Assembly (NCBI RefSeq): GCF_964340395.1
Contig: NC_135566.1
Span: 22,354,635 to 22,418,634 of the forward strand
From: Glandiceps talaboti
Lineage: Eukaryota > Hemichordata > Enteropneusta > Spengelidae
DNA length: 64,000 nucleotides
Direction: 5' to 3'
How positions within the stretch are numbered: the stretch's first letter is position 1; each line of letters starts with the position of its first letter. Shown in pieces: positions 1 to 14,720 of this stretch. Both the position numbers and the translations under genes were made by a program. The notes under the pieces are model-generated. The model searched no databases and was not told the DNA's origin. It was given only the letters and a program-made list of their open reading frames with translations.

Positions 1-1443
1 GGACTAGGAAGTCAGTTGGAGAAGAATTGATTAGTGGCGATAAATTCAGAAATAAAAGTAAGGTTTAGTCTTTTGTTGCATCAGTTTACATCGTTATGAC
101 ATTTACCGTTTGGAAACTGACAAATTAGTATAGTGATTTCTGTATGCCTCGATTATTAGAATTCATACTGTCACGTGGGTTGACCATTCTCATGAATTGA
201 ACTTGGAACTTTGGTTTTTTTTTCGACGTTTTAATTTTAGGAATCTTTAGGGACGACACTTTAACTTTTTAAAAGATACTGTACGAAATTGTACGAAATT
301 CTTCAAAGGTATCTTTAGTACCCCGCCGTCGCCACCAAAGATATAATTTTTTTAAATTTTAAGAACGAATAAGAATTTAAGTACTTTAAGATAGTTTTAA
401 TGTCTGTCAAATTCTATTTTTATGGTGTTTTTATTTGTGAAATGTAGATCATATGAAAACATGGACTGGAAATGTTTAATGGATTCAAGGTGAATGTCAT
501 CAGTCATCACGTCACACGTCAATACAGTAGGACGACGGCCCTAATTCTAGATCCAAGTTCAAGTACGTGTACAATGTCAAAATATATTGCTCTAGTGTCA
601 TAAATCTCAAACCCTACATAACTGTTTCGTCCTCTAACACGCCATTATCGTCCACTGTGATTCCACGGAATTTAAAATTTATGACAAGTCGTAAAATTCT
701 CCTTGCTTGTATTCGTACAAAAGTACTAGATAAAATGGAAGAGAAAAATAGCTAGATTGCAGTGAGTGTAGTAATGAATCGTCAAACTGAAAAGATACAT
801 TCATTTCAAAATGATTAACAAATGTACATCAGAATTTGGAGAGGGTGTATGGATTTTTTTATATAACCACACCTTTTTATCAAACAGTACAAAACCCCAT
901 GCTTTCAAAGTATCATATTCAGTACAGCATTCCGGCTTAAAAGCAATCAATACCAGCATCTGTGTTTTTTATGAGTATCGCGCAGCACATACGACGGAAT
1001 GCTCAATTATTGAGTCGGCATGGTTTAAGGTGACGTTTGGAACAAAAACTAACATAGTATTGTAAAAGTTAAAAAACATCACATCATTAACTCTGCAGAA
1101 GTCCAAGATGTGAGTTTGACGGCAAGTAATCATACCCATAATCATTATTTCTTCTATAGCGCATTACATTAAAAAAATATCAATGAGCTTCAAATGGAAA
1201 AAGAGACAGTTAAAAGTATACAAACACTGATAAAAATAATACTTGATTAAAAACTGATTGAAATAAAGTCAGTTAAACATATACAAACACTGGTCAAAAG
1301 TATTTATAAGCCTATACTACTGTTTCATAAAATGTGTTTCTCCATTCAAATGCTTTGTTTGAATCTTACTCACAGGTTCAATTACTACTTGTGTATAATA
1401 AACTATGACATGTCATAAGAAAAGATACAAAGTAGCGACAAAT
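1..1443. other. AT-rich region with no recognised gene
   Basis: Only frames of 60-85 codons occur here, with no similarity I recognise and no convincing splice signals. A short near-duplicate about 65 bases apart, built around an AAACACTG motif, lies at about 1200-1300 and looks like minor repeat debris. I see no promoter or RNA gene. The region ends directly at the edge of the 33-bp satellite. Confidence 0.6.
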
Positions 1444-4400
1444 ATTCTATATTGTGTCAGTTTAAACACAGCGCCATTCTATAGTGGTCTCAGTTTAAAC
1501 ACAACGCTGTTCTATAGTGGTCTCAGTTTAAACACAACGCCATTCTATAGTGGTCTCAGTTTAAACACAACGCTGTTCTATAGTGGTCTCAGTTTAAACA
1601 CAACGCCATTCTATAGTGGTCTCAGTTTAAACACAACGCCATTCTATAGTGGTCTCAGTTTAAACACAACGCCATTCTATAGTGGTCTCAGTTTAAATAC
1701 AACGCCATTCTATAGTGGTCTCAGTTTAAACACAACGCCATTCTATAGTGGTCTCAGTTTAAACACAACGCCATTCTATAGTGGTCTCAGTTTAAACACA
1801 ACGCCATTCTATAGTGGTCTCAGTTTAAACACAACGCCATTCTATAGTGGTCTCAGTTTAAATACAACGCCATTCTATAGTGGTCTCAGTTTAAACACAA
1901 CGCCATTCTATAGTGGTCTCAGTTTAAACACAACGCCATTCTATAGTGGTCTCAGTTTAAATACAACGCCATTCTATAGTGGTCTCAGTTTAAACACAAC
2001 GCCATTCTATAGTGGTCTCAGTTTAAATACAACGCCATTCTATAGTGGTCTCAGTTTAAATACAACGCCATTCTATAGTGGTCTCAGTTTAAACACAACG
2101 CCATTCTATAGTGGTCTCAGTTTAAACACAACGCCATTCTATAGTGGTCTCAGTTTAAACACAACGCCATTCTATAGTGGTCTCAGTTTAAACACAACGC
2201 TGTTCTATAGTGGTCTCAGTTTAAACACAACGCCATTCTATAGTGGTCTCAGTTTAAATACAACGCCATTCTATAGTGGTCTCAGTTTAAATACAACGCC
2301 ATTCTATAGTGGTCTCAGTTTAAACACAGCGCCATTCTATAGTGGTCTCAGTTTAAACACAACGCTGTTCTATAGTGGTCTCAGTTTAAACACAACGCCA
2401 TTCTATAGTGGTCTCAGTTTAAACACAACGCCATTCTATAGTGGTCTCAGTTTAAACACAACGCCATTCTATAGTGGTCTCAGTTTAAACACAACGCCAT
2501 TCTATAGTGGTCTCAGTTTAAACACAGCGCCATTCTATAGTGGTCTCAGTTTAACCACAACGCTGTTCTATAGTGGTCTCAGTTTAAATACAACGCTGTT
2601 CTATAGTGGTCTCAGTTTAAATACAACGCCATTCTATAGTGGTCTCAGTTTAAACACAGCGCCATTCTATAGTGGTCTCAGTTTAAATACAACGCCATTC
2701 TATAGTGGTCTCAGTTTAAATACAACGCCATTCTATAGTGGTCTCAGTTTAAATACAACGCCATTCTATAGTGGTCTCAGTTTAAATACAACGCCATTCT
2801 ATAGTGGTCTCAGTTTAAACACAACGCCATTCTATAGTGGTCTCAGTTTAAACACAACGCCATTCTATAGTGGTCTCAGTTTAAACACAACGCCATTCTA
2901 TAGTGGTCTCAGTTTAAATACAACGCCATTCTATAGTGGTCTCTGTTTAAACACAACGCCATTCTATAGTGGTCTCAGTTTAAATACAACGCCATTCTAT
3001 AGTGGTCTTAGTTTAAATACAACGCCATTCTATAGTGGTCTCAGTTTAAACACAACGCCATTCTATAGTGGTCTCAGTTTAAACACAACGCCATTCTATA
3101 GTGGTCTCAGTTTAAACACAACGCCATTCTATAGTGGTCTCAGTTTAAATACAACGCCATTCTATAGTGGTCTCAGTTTAAACACAACGCCATTCTATAG
3201 TGGTCTCAGTTTAAATACAACGCCATTCTATAGTGGTCTCAGTTTAAATACAACGCCATTCTATAGTGGTCTCAGTTTAAACACAACGCCATTCTATAGT
3301 GGTCTCAGTTTAAACACAACGCCATTCTATAGTGGTCTCAGTTTAAACACAACGCCATTCTATAGTGGTCTCAGTTTAAACACAGCGCCATTCTATAGTG
3401 GTCTCAGTTTAAACACAACGCTGTTCTATAGTGGTCTCAGTTTAAACACAACGCCATTCTATAGTGGTCTCAGTTTAAACACAACGCCATTCTATAGTGG
3501 TCTCAGTTTAAACACAACGCCATTCTATAGTGGTCTCAGTTTAAACACAGCGCCATTCTATAGTGGTCTCAGTTTAACCACAACGCTGTTCTATAGTGGT
3601 CTCAGTTTAAATACAACGCTGTTCTATAGTGGTCTCAGTTTAAATACAACGCCATTCTATAGTGGTCTCAGTTTAAATACAACGCCATTCTATAGTGGTC
3701 TCAGTTTAAACACAGCGCCATTCTATAGTGGTCTCAGTTTAAATACAACGCCATTCTATAGTGGTCTCAGTTTAAACACAACGCTGTTCTATAGTGGTCT
3801 CAGTTTAAATACAACGCCATTCTATAGTGGTCTCAGTTTAAATACAACGCCATTCTATAGTGGTCTCAGTTTAAATACAACGCCATTCTATAGTGGTCTC
3901 AGTTTAAATACAACGCCATTCTATAGTGGTCTCAGTTTAAACACAACGCCATTCTATAGTGGTCTCAGTTTAAACACAGCGCCATTCTATAGTGGTCTCA
4001 GTTTAAACACAACGCCATTCTATAGTGGTCTCAGTTTAAATACAACGCCATTCAATAGTGGTCTCAGTTTAAATACAACGCCATTCTATAGTGGTCTCAG
4101 TTTAAATACAACGCCATTCTATAGTGGTCTCAGTTTAAATACAACGCTATTCTATAGTGGTCTCAGTTTAAACACAACGCCATTCTATAGTGGTCTCAGT
4201 TTAAATACAACGCTATTCTATAGTGGTCTCAGTTTAAACACAACGCCATTCTATAGTGGTCTCAGTTTAAACACAACGCTGTTCTATAGTGGTCTCAGTT
4301 TAAATACAACGCTATTCTATAGTGGTCTCAGTTTAAATACAACGCCATTCTATAGTGGTCTCAGTTTAAACACAACGCCATTCTATAGTGGTCTCAGTTT

Positions 4401-7400
4401 AAACACAACGCCATTCTATAGTGGTCTCAGTTTAAACACAACGCTATTCTATAGTGGTCTCAGTTTAAACACAACGCCATTCTATAGTGGTCTCAGTTTA
4501 AACACAACGCCATTCTATAGTGGTCTCAGTTTAAACACAACGCCATTCTATAGTGGTCTCAGTTTAAACACAACGCCATTCTATAGTGGTCTCAGTTTAA
4601 ACACAGCGCCATTCTATAGTGGTCTCAGTTTAAACACATCGCCATTCTATAGTGGTCTCAGTTTAAACACAATGCCATTCTATAGTGGTCTCAGTTTAAA
4701 CACAACGCCATTCTATAGTGGTCTCAGTTTAAACACAGCGCCATTCTATAGTGGTCTCAGTTTAAACACAACGCTGTTCTATAGTGGTCTCAGTTTAAAT
4801 ACAACGCCATTCTATAGTGGTCTCAGTTTAAACACAACGCCATTCTATAGTGGTCTCAGTTTAAACACAACGCCATTCTATAGTGGTCTCAGTTTAAACA
4901 CAACGCCATTCTATAGTGGTCTCAGTTTAAATACAACGCCATTCTATAGTGGTCTCAGTTTAAATACAACGCCATTCTATAGTGGTCTCAGTTTAAATAC
5001 AACGCCATTCTATAGTGGTCTCAGTTTAAATACAACGCCATTCTATAGTGGTCTCAGTTTAAACACAGCGCCATTCTATAGTGGTCTCAGTTTAAACACA
5101 ACGCCATTCTATAGTGGTCTCAGTTTAAATACAACGCCATTCAATAGTGGTCTCAGTTTAAACACAACGCCATTCTATAGTGGTCTCAGTTTAAACACAA
5201 CGCCATTCTATAGTGGTCTCAGTTTAAACACAACGCCATTCTATAGTGGTCTCAGTTTAAATACAACGCCATTCTATAGTGGTCTCAGTTTAAACACAAC
5301 GCCATTCTATAGTGGTCTCAGTTTAAATACAACGCTATTCTATAGTGGTCTCAGTTTAAACACAACGCTATTCTATAGTGGTCTCAGTTTAAACACAACG
5401 CCATTCTATAGTGGTCTCAGTTTAAACACAACGCCATTCTATAGTGGTCTCAGTTTAAACACAACGCCATTCTATAGTGGTCTCAGTTTAAACACAACGC
5501 CATTCTATAGTGGTCTCAGTTTAAACACAATGCCATTCTATAGTGGTCTCAGTTTAAACACAACGCCATTCTATAGTGGTCTCAGTTTAAACACAACGCC
5601 ATTCTATAGTGGTCTCAGTTTAAACACAACGCCATTCTATAGTGGTCTCAGTTTAAACACAACGCCATTCTATAGTGGTCTCAGTTTAAACACAACGCTG
5701 TTCTATAGTGGTCTCAGTTTAAACACAACGCTATTCTATAGTGGTCTCAGTTTAAATACAACGCCATTCTATAGTGGTCTCAGTTTAAACACAACGCCAT
5801 TCTATAGTGGTCTCAGTTTAAATACAACGCCATTCTATAGTGGTCTCAGTTTAAATACAACGCCATTCTATAGTGGTCTCAGTTTAAACACAACGCCATT
5901 CTATAGTGGTCTCAGTTTAAACACAACGCCATTCTATAGTGGTCTCAGTTTAAACACAACGCCATTCTATAGTGGTCTCAGTTTAAACACAACGCCATTC
6001 TATAGTGGTCTCAGTTTAAACACAACGCCATTCTATAGTGGTCTCAGTTTAAACACAACGCCATTCTATAGTGGTCTCAGTTTAAACACAACGCCATTCT
6101 ATAGTGGTCTCAGTTTAAACACAACGCCATTCTATAGTGGTCTCAGTTTAAACACAGCGCCATTCTATAGTGGTCTCAGTTTAAACACATCGCCATTCTA
6201 TAGTGGTCTCAGTTTAAACACAATGCCATTCTATAGTGGTCTCAGTTTAAACACAACGCCATTCTATAGTGGTCTCAGTTTAAACACAGCGCCATTCTAT
6301 AGTGGTCTCAGTTTAAACACAACGCTGTTCTATAGTGGTCTCAGTTTAAACACAACGCCATTCTATAGTGGTCTCAGTTTAAATACAACGCCATTCTATA
6401 GTGGTCTCAGTTTAAATACAACGCTGTTCTATAGTGGTCTCAGTTTAAATACAACGCCATTCTATAGTGGTCTCAGTTTAAATACAACGCCATTCTATAG
6501 TGGTCTCAGTTTAAATACAACGCCATTCTATAGTGGTCTCAGTTTAAACACAACGCCATTCTATAGTGGTCTCAGTTTAAATACAACGCCATTCTATAGT
6601 GGTCTCAGTTTAAATACAACGCCATTCTATAGTGGTCTCAGTTTAAACACAACGCTGTTCTATAGTGGTCTCAGTTTAAATACAACGCCATTCTATAGTG
6701 GTCTCAGTTTAAATACAACGCCATTCTATAGTGGTCTCAGTTTAAACACAACGCCATTCTATAGTGGTCTCAGTTTAAACACAACGCCATTCTATAGTGG
6801 TCTCAGTTTAAACACAACGCCATTCTATAGTGGTCTCAGTTTAAATACAACGCCATTCTATAGTGGTCTCAGTTTAAATACAACGCCATTCTATAGTGGT
6901 CTCAGTTTAAATACAACGCCATTCTATAGTGGTCTCAGTTTAAATACAACGCCATTCTATAGTGGTCTCAGTTTAAACACAACGCCATTCTATAGTGGTC
7001 TCAGTTTAAACACAACGCCATTCTATAGTGGTCTCAGTTTAAACACAACGCCATTCTATAGTGGTCTCAGTTTAAACACAACGCCATTCTATAGTGGTCT
7101 CAGTTTAAACACAACGCCATTCTATAGTGGTCTCAGTTTAAACACAACGCCATTCTATAGTGGTCTCAGTTTAAACACAACGCCATTCTATAGTGGTCTC
7201 AGTTTAAACACAACGCCATTCTATAGTGGTCTCAGTTTAAACACAACGCCATTCTATAGTGGTCTCAGTTTAAACACAGCGCCATTCTATAGTGGTCTCA
7301 GTTTAAACACAACGCCATTCTATAGTGGTCTCAGTTTAAACACAACGCCATTCTATAGTGGTCTCAGTTTAAACACAACGCCATTCTATAGTGGTCTCAG

Positions 7401-10400
7401 TTTAAACACAACGCCATTCTATAGTGGTCTCAGTTTAAACACAACACCATTCTATAGTGGTCTCAGTTTAAACACAACGCCATTCTATAGTGGTCTCAGT
7501 TTAAACACAACGCCATTCTATAGTGGTCTCAGTTTAAACACAACGCCATTCTATAGTGGTCTCAGTTTAAACACAACGCCATTCTATAGTGGTCTCAGTT
7601 TAAATACAACGCCATTCTATAGTGGTCTCAGTTTAAACACAACGCCATTCTATAGTGGTCTCAGTTTAAACACAACGCCATTCTATAGTGGTCTCAGTTT
7701 AAATACAACGCCATTCTATAGTGGTCTCAGTTTAAATACAACGCCATTCTATAGTGGTCTCAGTTTAAATACAACGCTGTTCTATAGTGGTCTCAGTTTA
7801 AACACAACGCCATTCTATAGTGGTCTCAGTTTAAACACAACGCCATTCTATAGTGGTCTCAGTTTAAACACAACGCCATTCTATAGTGGTCTCAGTTTAA
7901 ATACAACGCCATTCTATAGTGGTCTCAGTTTAAACACAACGCCATTCTATAGTGGTCTCAGTTTAAATACAACGCCATTCTATAGTGGTCTCAGTTTAAA
8001 CACAACGCTGTTCTATAGTGGTCTCAGTTTAAACACAACGCCATTCTATAGTGGTCTCAGTTTAAATACAACGCCATTCTATAGTGGTCTCAGTTTAAAC
8101 ACAACGCCATTCTATAGTGGTCTCAGTTTAAATACAACGCTGTTCTATAGTGGTCTCAGTTTAAACACAACGCCATTCTATAGTGGTCTCAGTTTAAACA
8201 CAACGCCATTCTATAGTGGTCTCAGTTTAAATACAACGCCATTCTATAGTGGTCTCAGTTTAAACACAACGCCATTCTATAGTGGTCTCAGTTTAAACAC
8301 AACGCCATTCTATAGTGGTCTCAGTTTAAATACAACGCCATTCTATAGTGGTCTCAGTTTAAATACAACACCATTCTATAGTGGTCTCAGTTTAAACACA
8401 ACGCCATTCTATAGTGGTCTCAGTTTAAACACAACGCCATTCTATAGTGGTCTCAGTTTAAACACAACGCCATTCTATAGTGGTCTCAGTTTAAACACAA
8501 CGCCATTCTATAGTGGTCTCAGTTTAAACACAACGCCATTCTATAGTGGTCTCAGTTTAAATACAACGCTGTTCTATAGTGGTCTCAGTTTAAATACAAC
8601 GCCATTCTATAGTGGTCTCAGTTTAAACACAACGCCATTCTATAGTGGTCTCAGTTTAAACACAACGCCATTCTATAGTGGTCTCAGTTTAAATACAACG
8701 CTGTTCTATAGTGGTCTCAGTTTAAATACAACGCCATTCTATAGTGGTCTCAGTTTAAACACAACGCCATTCTATAGTGGTCTCAGTTTAAACACAACGC
8801 CATTCTATAGTGGTCTCAGTTTAAATACAACGCTGTTCTATAGTGGTCTCAGTTTAAACACAACGCCATTCTATAGTGGTCTCAGTTTAAATACAACACC
8901 ATTCTATAGTGGTCTCAGTTTAAATACAACGCTGTTCTATAGTGGTCTCAGTTTAAACACAACGCCATTCTATAGTGGTCTCAGTTTAAATACAACGCCA
9001 TTCTATAGTGGTCTCAGTTTAAACACAACGCCATTCTATAGTGGTCTCAGTTTAAATACAACGCCATTCTATAGTGGTCTCAGTTTAAATACAACGCCAT
9101 TCTATAGTGGTCTCAGTTTAAACACAACGCCATTCTATAGTGGTCTCAGTTTAAACACAACGCCATTCTATAGTGGTCTCAGTTTAAACACAACGCTGTT
9201 CTATAGTGGTCTCAGTTTAAATACAACGCCATTCTATAGTGGTCTCAGTTTAAACACAACGCTGTTCTATAGTGGTCTCAGTTTAAATACAACGCCATTC
9301 TATAGTGGTCTCAGTTTAAACACAACGCCATTCTATAGTGGTCTCAGTTTAAACACAACGCTATTCTATAGTGGTCTCAGTTTAAACACAACGCCATTCT
9401 ATAGTGGTCTCAGTTTAAACACAACGCCATTCTATAGTGGTCTCAGTTTAAATACAACGCCATTCTATAGTGGTCTCAGTTTAAATACAACGCCATTCTA
9501 TAGTGGTCTCAGTTTAAACACAACGCCATTCTATAGTGGTCTCAGTTTAAACACAACGCCATTCTATAGTGGTCTCAGTTTAAATACAACGCCATTCTAT
9601 AGTGGTCTCAGTTTAAATACAACGCCATTCTATAGTGGTCTCAGTTTAAATACAACGCTATTCTATAGTGGTCTCAGTTTAAACACAACGCCATTCTATA
9701 GTGGTCTCAGTTTAAATACAACGCCATTCTATAGTGGTCTCAGTTTAAATACAACGCCATTCTATAGTGGTCTCAGTTTAAACACAACGCCATTCTATAG
9801 TGGTCTCAGTTTAAACACAACGCCATTCTATAGTGGTCTCAGTTTAAACACAACGCTGTTCTATAGTGGTCTCAGTTTAAACACAACGCTGTTCTATAGT
9901 GGTCTCAGTTTAAATACAACGCCATTCTATAGTGGTCTCAGTTTAAACACAACGCCATTCTATAGTGGTCTCAGTTTAAATACAACGCCATTCTATAGTG
10001 GTCTCAGTTTAAATACAACGCTGTTCTATAGTGGTCTCAGTTTAAACACAACGCCATTCTATAGTGGTCTCAGTTTAAACACAACGCCATTCTATAGTGG
10101 TCTCAGTTTAAATACAACGCCATTCTATAGTGGTCTCAGTTTAAACACAACGCCATTCTATAGTGGTCTCAGTTTAAACACAACGCTGTTCTATAGTGGT
10201 CTCAGTTTAAACACAACGCCATTCTATAGTGGTCTCAGTTTAAACACAACGCCATTCTATAGTGGTCTCAGTTTAAACACAACGCTGTTCTATAGTGGTC
10301 TCAGTTTAAACACAACGCCATTCTATAGTGGTCTCAGTTTAAACACAACGCTGTTCTATAGTGGTCTCAGTTTAAACACAACGCCATTCTATAGTGGTCT

Positions 10401-10722
10401 CAGTTTAAATACAACGCCATTCTATAGTGGTCTCAGTTTAAATACAACGCCATTCTATAGTGGTCTCAGTTTAAACACAACGCCATTCTATAGTGGTCTC
10501 AGTTTAAATACAACGCCATTCTATAGTGGTCTCAGTTTAAACACAACGCCATTCTATAGTGGTCTCAGTTTAAACACAACGCCATTCTATAGTGGTCTCA
10601 GTTTAAACACAACGCCATTCTATAGTGGTCTCAGTTTAAATACAACGCCATTCTATAGTGGTCTCAGTTTAAACACAACGCCATTCTATAGTGGTCTCAG
10701 TTTAAACAGCGCCATTCTATAG
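1405..10722 (+). other. 3105-codon open frame through the 33-bp satellite, probably not a gene
   Basis: Because 33 is a multiple of three, one frame stays open through about 280 units and would encode an 11-residue repeat, NTTPFYSGLSL, preceded by 17-18 unique residues. Each repeat would carry the N-glycosylation sequon NTT, but the N-terminus (MTCHKKRYKVATNILYC) has no signal peptide. The frame ends only because a 2-bp deletion near 10705 shifts it; the array then continues another 3 kb open in a different frame. Besides the silent AAC/AAT change, common variants alter the residue (P to L, T to A), so there is no sign of selection for protein. I see no promoter. It is listed because a gene finder would call it. 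Confidence 0.15.
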
Positions 10723-13710
10723 TGGTCTCAGTTTAAACACAACGCCATTCTATAGTGGTCTCAGTTTAAACACAACGCCATTCTATAGTGGTCTCAGTTT
10801 AAATACAACGCCATTCTATAGTGGTCTCAGTTTAAATACAACGCCATTCTATAGTGGTCTCAGTTTAAACACAACGCCATTCTATAGTGGTCTCAGTTTA
10901 AATACAACGCTGTTCTATAGTGGTCTCAGTTTAAACACAACGCCATTCTATAGTGGTCTCAGTTTAAACACAACGCCATTCTATAGTGGTCTTAGTTTAA
11001 ATACAACGCTGTTCTATAGTGGTCTCAGTTTAAACACAACGCCATTCTATAGTGGTCTCAGTTTAAACACAACGCCATTCTATAGTGGTCTCAGTTTAAA
11101 CACAACGCCATTCTATAGTTGTCTCAGTTTAAATACAACGCCATTCTATAGTGGTCTCAGTTTAAACACAACGCCATTCTATAGTGGTCTCAGTTTAAAC
11201 ACAACGCCATTCTATAGTGGTCTCAGTTTAAACACAACGCCATTCTATAGTGGTCTCAGTTTAAATACAACGCCATTCTATAGTGGTCTCAGTTTAAACA
11301 CAACGCCATTCTATAGTGGTCTCAGTTTAAACACAACGCTGTTCTATAGTGGTCTCAGTTTAAACACAACGCCATTCTATAGTGGTCTCAGTTTAAATAC
11401 AACGCCATTCTATAGTGGTCTCAGTTTAATCACAACGCCGTTCTATAGTGGTCTCAGTTTAAACACAACGCCATTCTATAGTGGTCTCAGTTTAAACACA
11501 ACGCCATTCTATAGTGGTCTCAGTTTAAACACAACGCCATTCTATAGTGGTCTCAGTTTAAACACAACGCTGTTCTATATTGGTCTCAGTTTAAATACAA
11601 CGCCATTCTATAGTGGTCTCTGTTTAAATACAACGCCATTCTATAGTGGTCTCAGTTTAAATACAACGCCATTCTATAGTGGTCTCAGTTTAAACACAAC
11701 GCCATTCTATAGTGGTCTCAGTTTAAACACAACGCTGTTCTATAGTGGTCTCAGTTTAAACACAACGCCATTCTATAGTGGTCTCAGTTTAAACACAACG
11801 CCATTCTATAGTGGTCTCAGTTTAAACACAACGCTGTTCTATAGTGGTCTCAGTTTAAACACAACGCCATTCTATAGTGGTCTCAGTTTAAACACAACGC
11901 TGTTCTATAGTGGTCTCAGTTTAAATACAACGCCGTTCTATAGTGGTCTCAGTTTAAATACAACGCCATTCTATAGTGGTCTCAGTTTAAACACAACGCC
12001 ATTCTATAGTGGTCTCAGTTTAAATACAACGCTGTTCTATAGTGGTCTCAGTTTAAACACAACGCCATTCTATAGTGGTCTCAGTTTAAACACAACGCCA
12101 TTCTATAGTTGTCTCAGTTTAAATACAACGCCATTCTATAGTGGTCTCAGTTTAAACACAACGCCATTCTATAGTGGTCTCAGTTTAAACACAACGCCAT
12201 TCTATAGTGGTCTCAGTTTAAACACAACGCCATTCTATAGTGGTCTCAGTTTAAATACAACGCCATTCTATAGTGGTCTCAGTTTAAACACAACGCCATT
12301 CTATAGTGGTCTCAGTTTAAACACAACGCTGTTCTATAGTGGTCTCAGTTTAAACACAACGCCATTCTATAGTGGTCTCAGTTTAAATACAACGCCATTC
12401 TATAGTGGTCTCAGTTTAATCACAACGCCGTTCTATAGTGGTCTCAGTTTAAACACAACGCCATTCTATAGTGGTCTCAGTTTAAACACAACGCCATTCT
12501 ATAGTGGTCTCAGTTTAAACACAACGCCATTCTATAGTGGTCTCAGTTTAAACACAACGCTGTTCTATAGTGGTCTCAGTTTAAATACAACGCCATTCTA
12601 TAGTGGTCTCAGTTTAAATACAACGCCATTCTATAGTGGTCTCAGTTTAAATACAACGCCATTCTATAGTGGTCTCAGTTTAAATACAACGCCATTCTAT
12701 AGTGGTCTCAGTTTAAACACAACGCCATTCTATAGTGGTCTCAGTTTAAACACAACGCTGTTCTATAGTGGTCTCAGTTTAAACACAACGCCATTCTATA
12801 GTGGTCTCAGTTTAAACACAACGCCATTCTATAGTGGTCTCAGTTTAAACACAACGCCATTCTATAGTGGTCTCAGTTTAAATACAACGCCATTCTATAG
12901 TGGTCTCAGTTTAAATACAACGCCATTCTATAGTGGTCTCAGTTTAAACACAACGCCATTCTATAGTGGTCTCAGTTTAAATACAACGCTGTTCTATAGT
13001 GGTCTCAGTTTAAACACAACGCCATTCTATAGTGGTCTCAGTTTAAACACAACGCCATTCTATAGTGGTCTCAGTTTAAACACAACGCCATTCTATAGTG
13101 GTCTCAGTTTAAATACAACGCCATTCTATAGTGGTCTCAGTTTAAATACAACGCCATTCAATAGTGGTCTCAGTTTAAACACAACGCCATTCTATAGTGG
13201 TCTCAGTTTAAATACAACGCCATTCTATAGTGGTCTCAGTTTAAATACAACGCCATTCTATAGTGGTCTCAGTTTAAATACAACGCCATTCTATAGTGGT
13301 CTCAGTTTAAATACAACGCCATTCTATAGTGGTCTCAGTTTAAACACAACGCCATTCTATAGTGGTCTCAGTTTAAACACAACGCCATTCTATAGTGGTC
13401 TCAGTTTAAACACAACGCCATTCTATAGTGGTCTCAGTTTAAATACAACGCCATTCTATAGTGGTCTCAGTTTAAACACAACGCCATTCTATAGTGGTCT
13501 CAGTTTAAACACAACGCCATTCTATAGTGGTCTCAGTTTAAATACAACGCCATTCTATAGTGGTCTCAGTTTAAACACAACGCCATTCTATAGTGGTCTC
13601 AGTTTAAACACAACGCCATTCTATAGTGGTCTCAGTTTAAATACAACGCCATTCTATAGTGGTCTCAGTTTAAACACAACGCCATTCTATAGTTGTCTCA
13701 GTTTAAACAT
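1444..13710. repeat. 33-bp satellite array, about 370 copies
   Basis: A 33-bp unit is repeated head to tail for 12.3 kb. Each unit contains the palindrome GTTTAAAC followed by ACAACGCCATTCTATAGTGG. Copies differ at a few recurrent positions: AAC or AAT after the palindrome, CCA or CTG/CTA, and ACG or GCG. Rare variants repeat at exact multiples of 33 bp: TTAACCACAA at 2551 and 3574 (31 units), an ACATCG variant at 4636 and 6187 (47 units), TTCAATAG at 4051 and 5140 (33 units), and TTAATCACAACGCCG near 11427 and 12417 (30 units). This shows block duplication inside the array, as expected from unequal exchange. One unit near 10705 lacks two bases. Left and right edges are degenerate copies of the unit. 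Confidence 0.97.
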
Positions 13711-13911
13711 AACATTTATTTATTTATTTACAGCTAAATATACAAAGGTGTATATGAAGTGAACTGCTCAAGATACACCGAAGCCTTGGTGGAAATACAC
13801 AGATACTTTACAAAACACTATACATATAAGAATCCGATTCATGTGAAACTCATACTTTTTTCTAGGTCAGACGTCGACTATGGCGTTGAATGCCTGCCAA
13901 TATTCGAAAAT

Positions 13912-14258
13912 TCAATACTGCAATGACTATATGCAATACTGCAATGACTATATGCAATACTGCAATAACTATATGCAATACTGCAATGACTATATGCAAT
14001 ACTGCAATGACTATATGCGATATGACAACATGAGATGATTACATGCGATATGACTACATGCGATGTGACTACATGAGATGACTACATGCGATATGACTAC
14101 ATGAGGTGACTACATGCGATGCGACTACATTAGATGACTACATGAGATGACTACATGCGATATGACTATATGAGATGACTACATACGATATGACTACATG
14201 AGGTGACTACATGCGATGTGACTACATGAGATGACTACATGCTATACTGCGATGCGAG
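13912..14258. repeat. subterminal tandem repeats, left arm of element A
   Basis: About five CAATACTGCAATGACTATATG units are followed by alternating ACTACATGAGATG and ACTACATGCGATATG units with small variations. The same units, reverse-complemented, fill 16240-16680 of the right arm, so the two arms could pair over several hundred bases. Confidence 0.9.
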
Positions 14259-14720
14259 ATGATGACATGATATGCGGCGATTTTGTAATGACGTTATGCC
14301 ATTCGTAGATTATTCAATATGCATAAGGGGTAGACCATTCGATATCCTGGGGGGCTTTGAAGTTTGGTGGAGAGTCATTATTTTTTTCCCCACCTGCTTG
14401 CCTGAGAATTATTTTTTTCTCCTTCGCCTATGCTGGCAACTTTTTTTTTCTTTGCTTTTCTGAGATATCCGTATTTTTTTTTACGTCAATGTTGAACACC
14501 TACATTTGTTGCCACAATTTTCTGTTTGGTTTTGGCACACGGTAATAGAGAGAGTAAAAAGATGTTCTATGACACACATATTATATTTAGAAAACTACAT
14601 ATTTCATACATGTTTGATTTTCAATTAAATAAACATCGTTGACAGTTTTTATGCCATGGTATGGTGACACACTGAAAATACAAATCGGAAACTTGATTGG
14701 TGAGCTCAAACATTCAGATA

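Noticed and set aside
1444-13710. CRISPR-like regular repeats
   Set aside because: Units are directly abutting with no unique spacers, and the context is eukaryotic.
14272-14545. Two overlapping ~62-codon frames in foldback copy A, one also in copy B
   Set aside because: They lie in the element's inverted arm and in poly-T-rich sequence; conservation between copies is explained by shared descent of the element.
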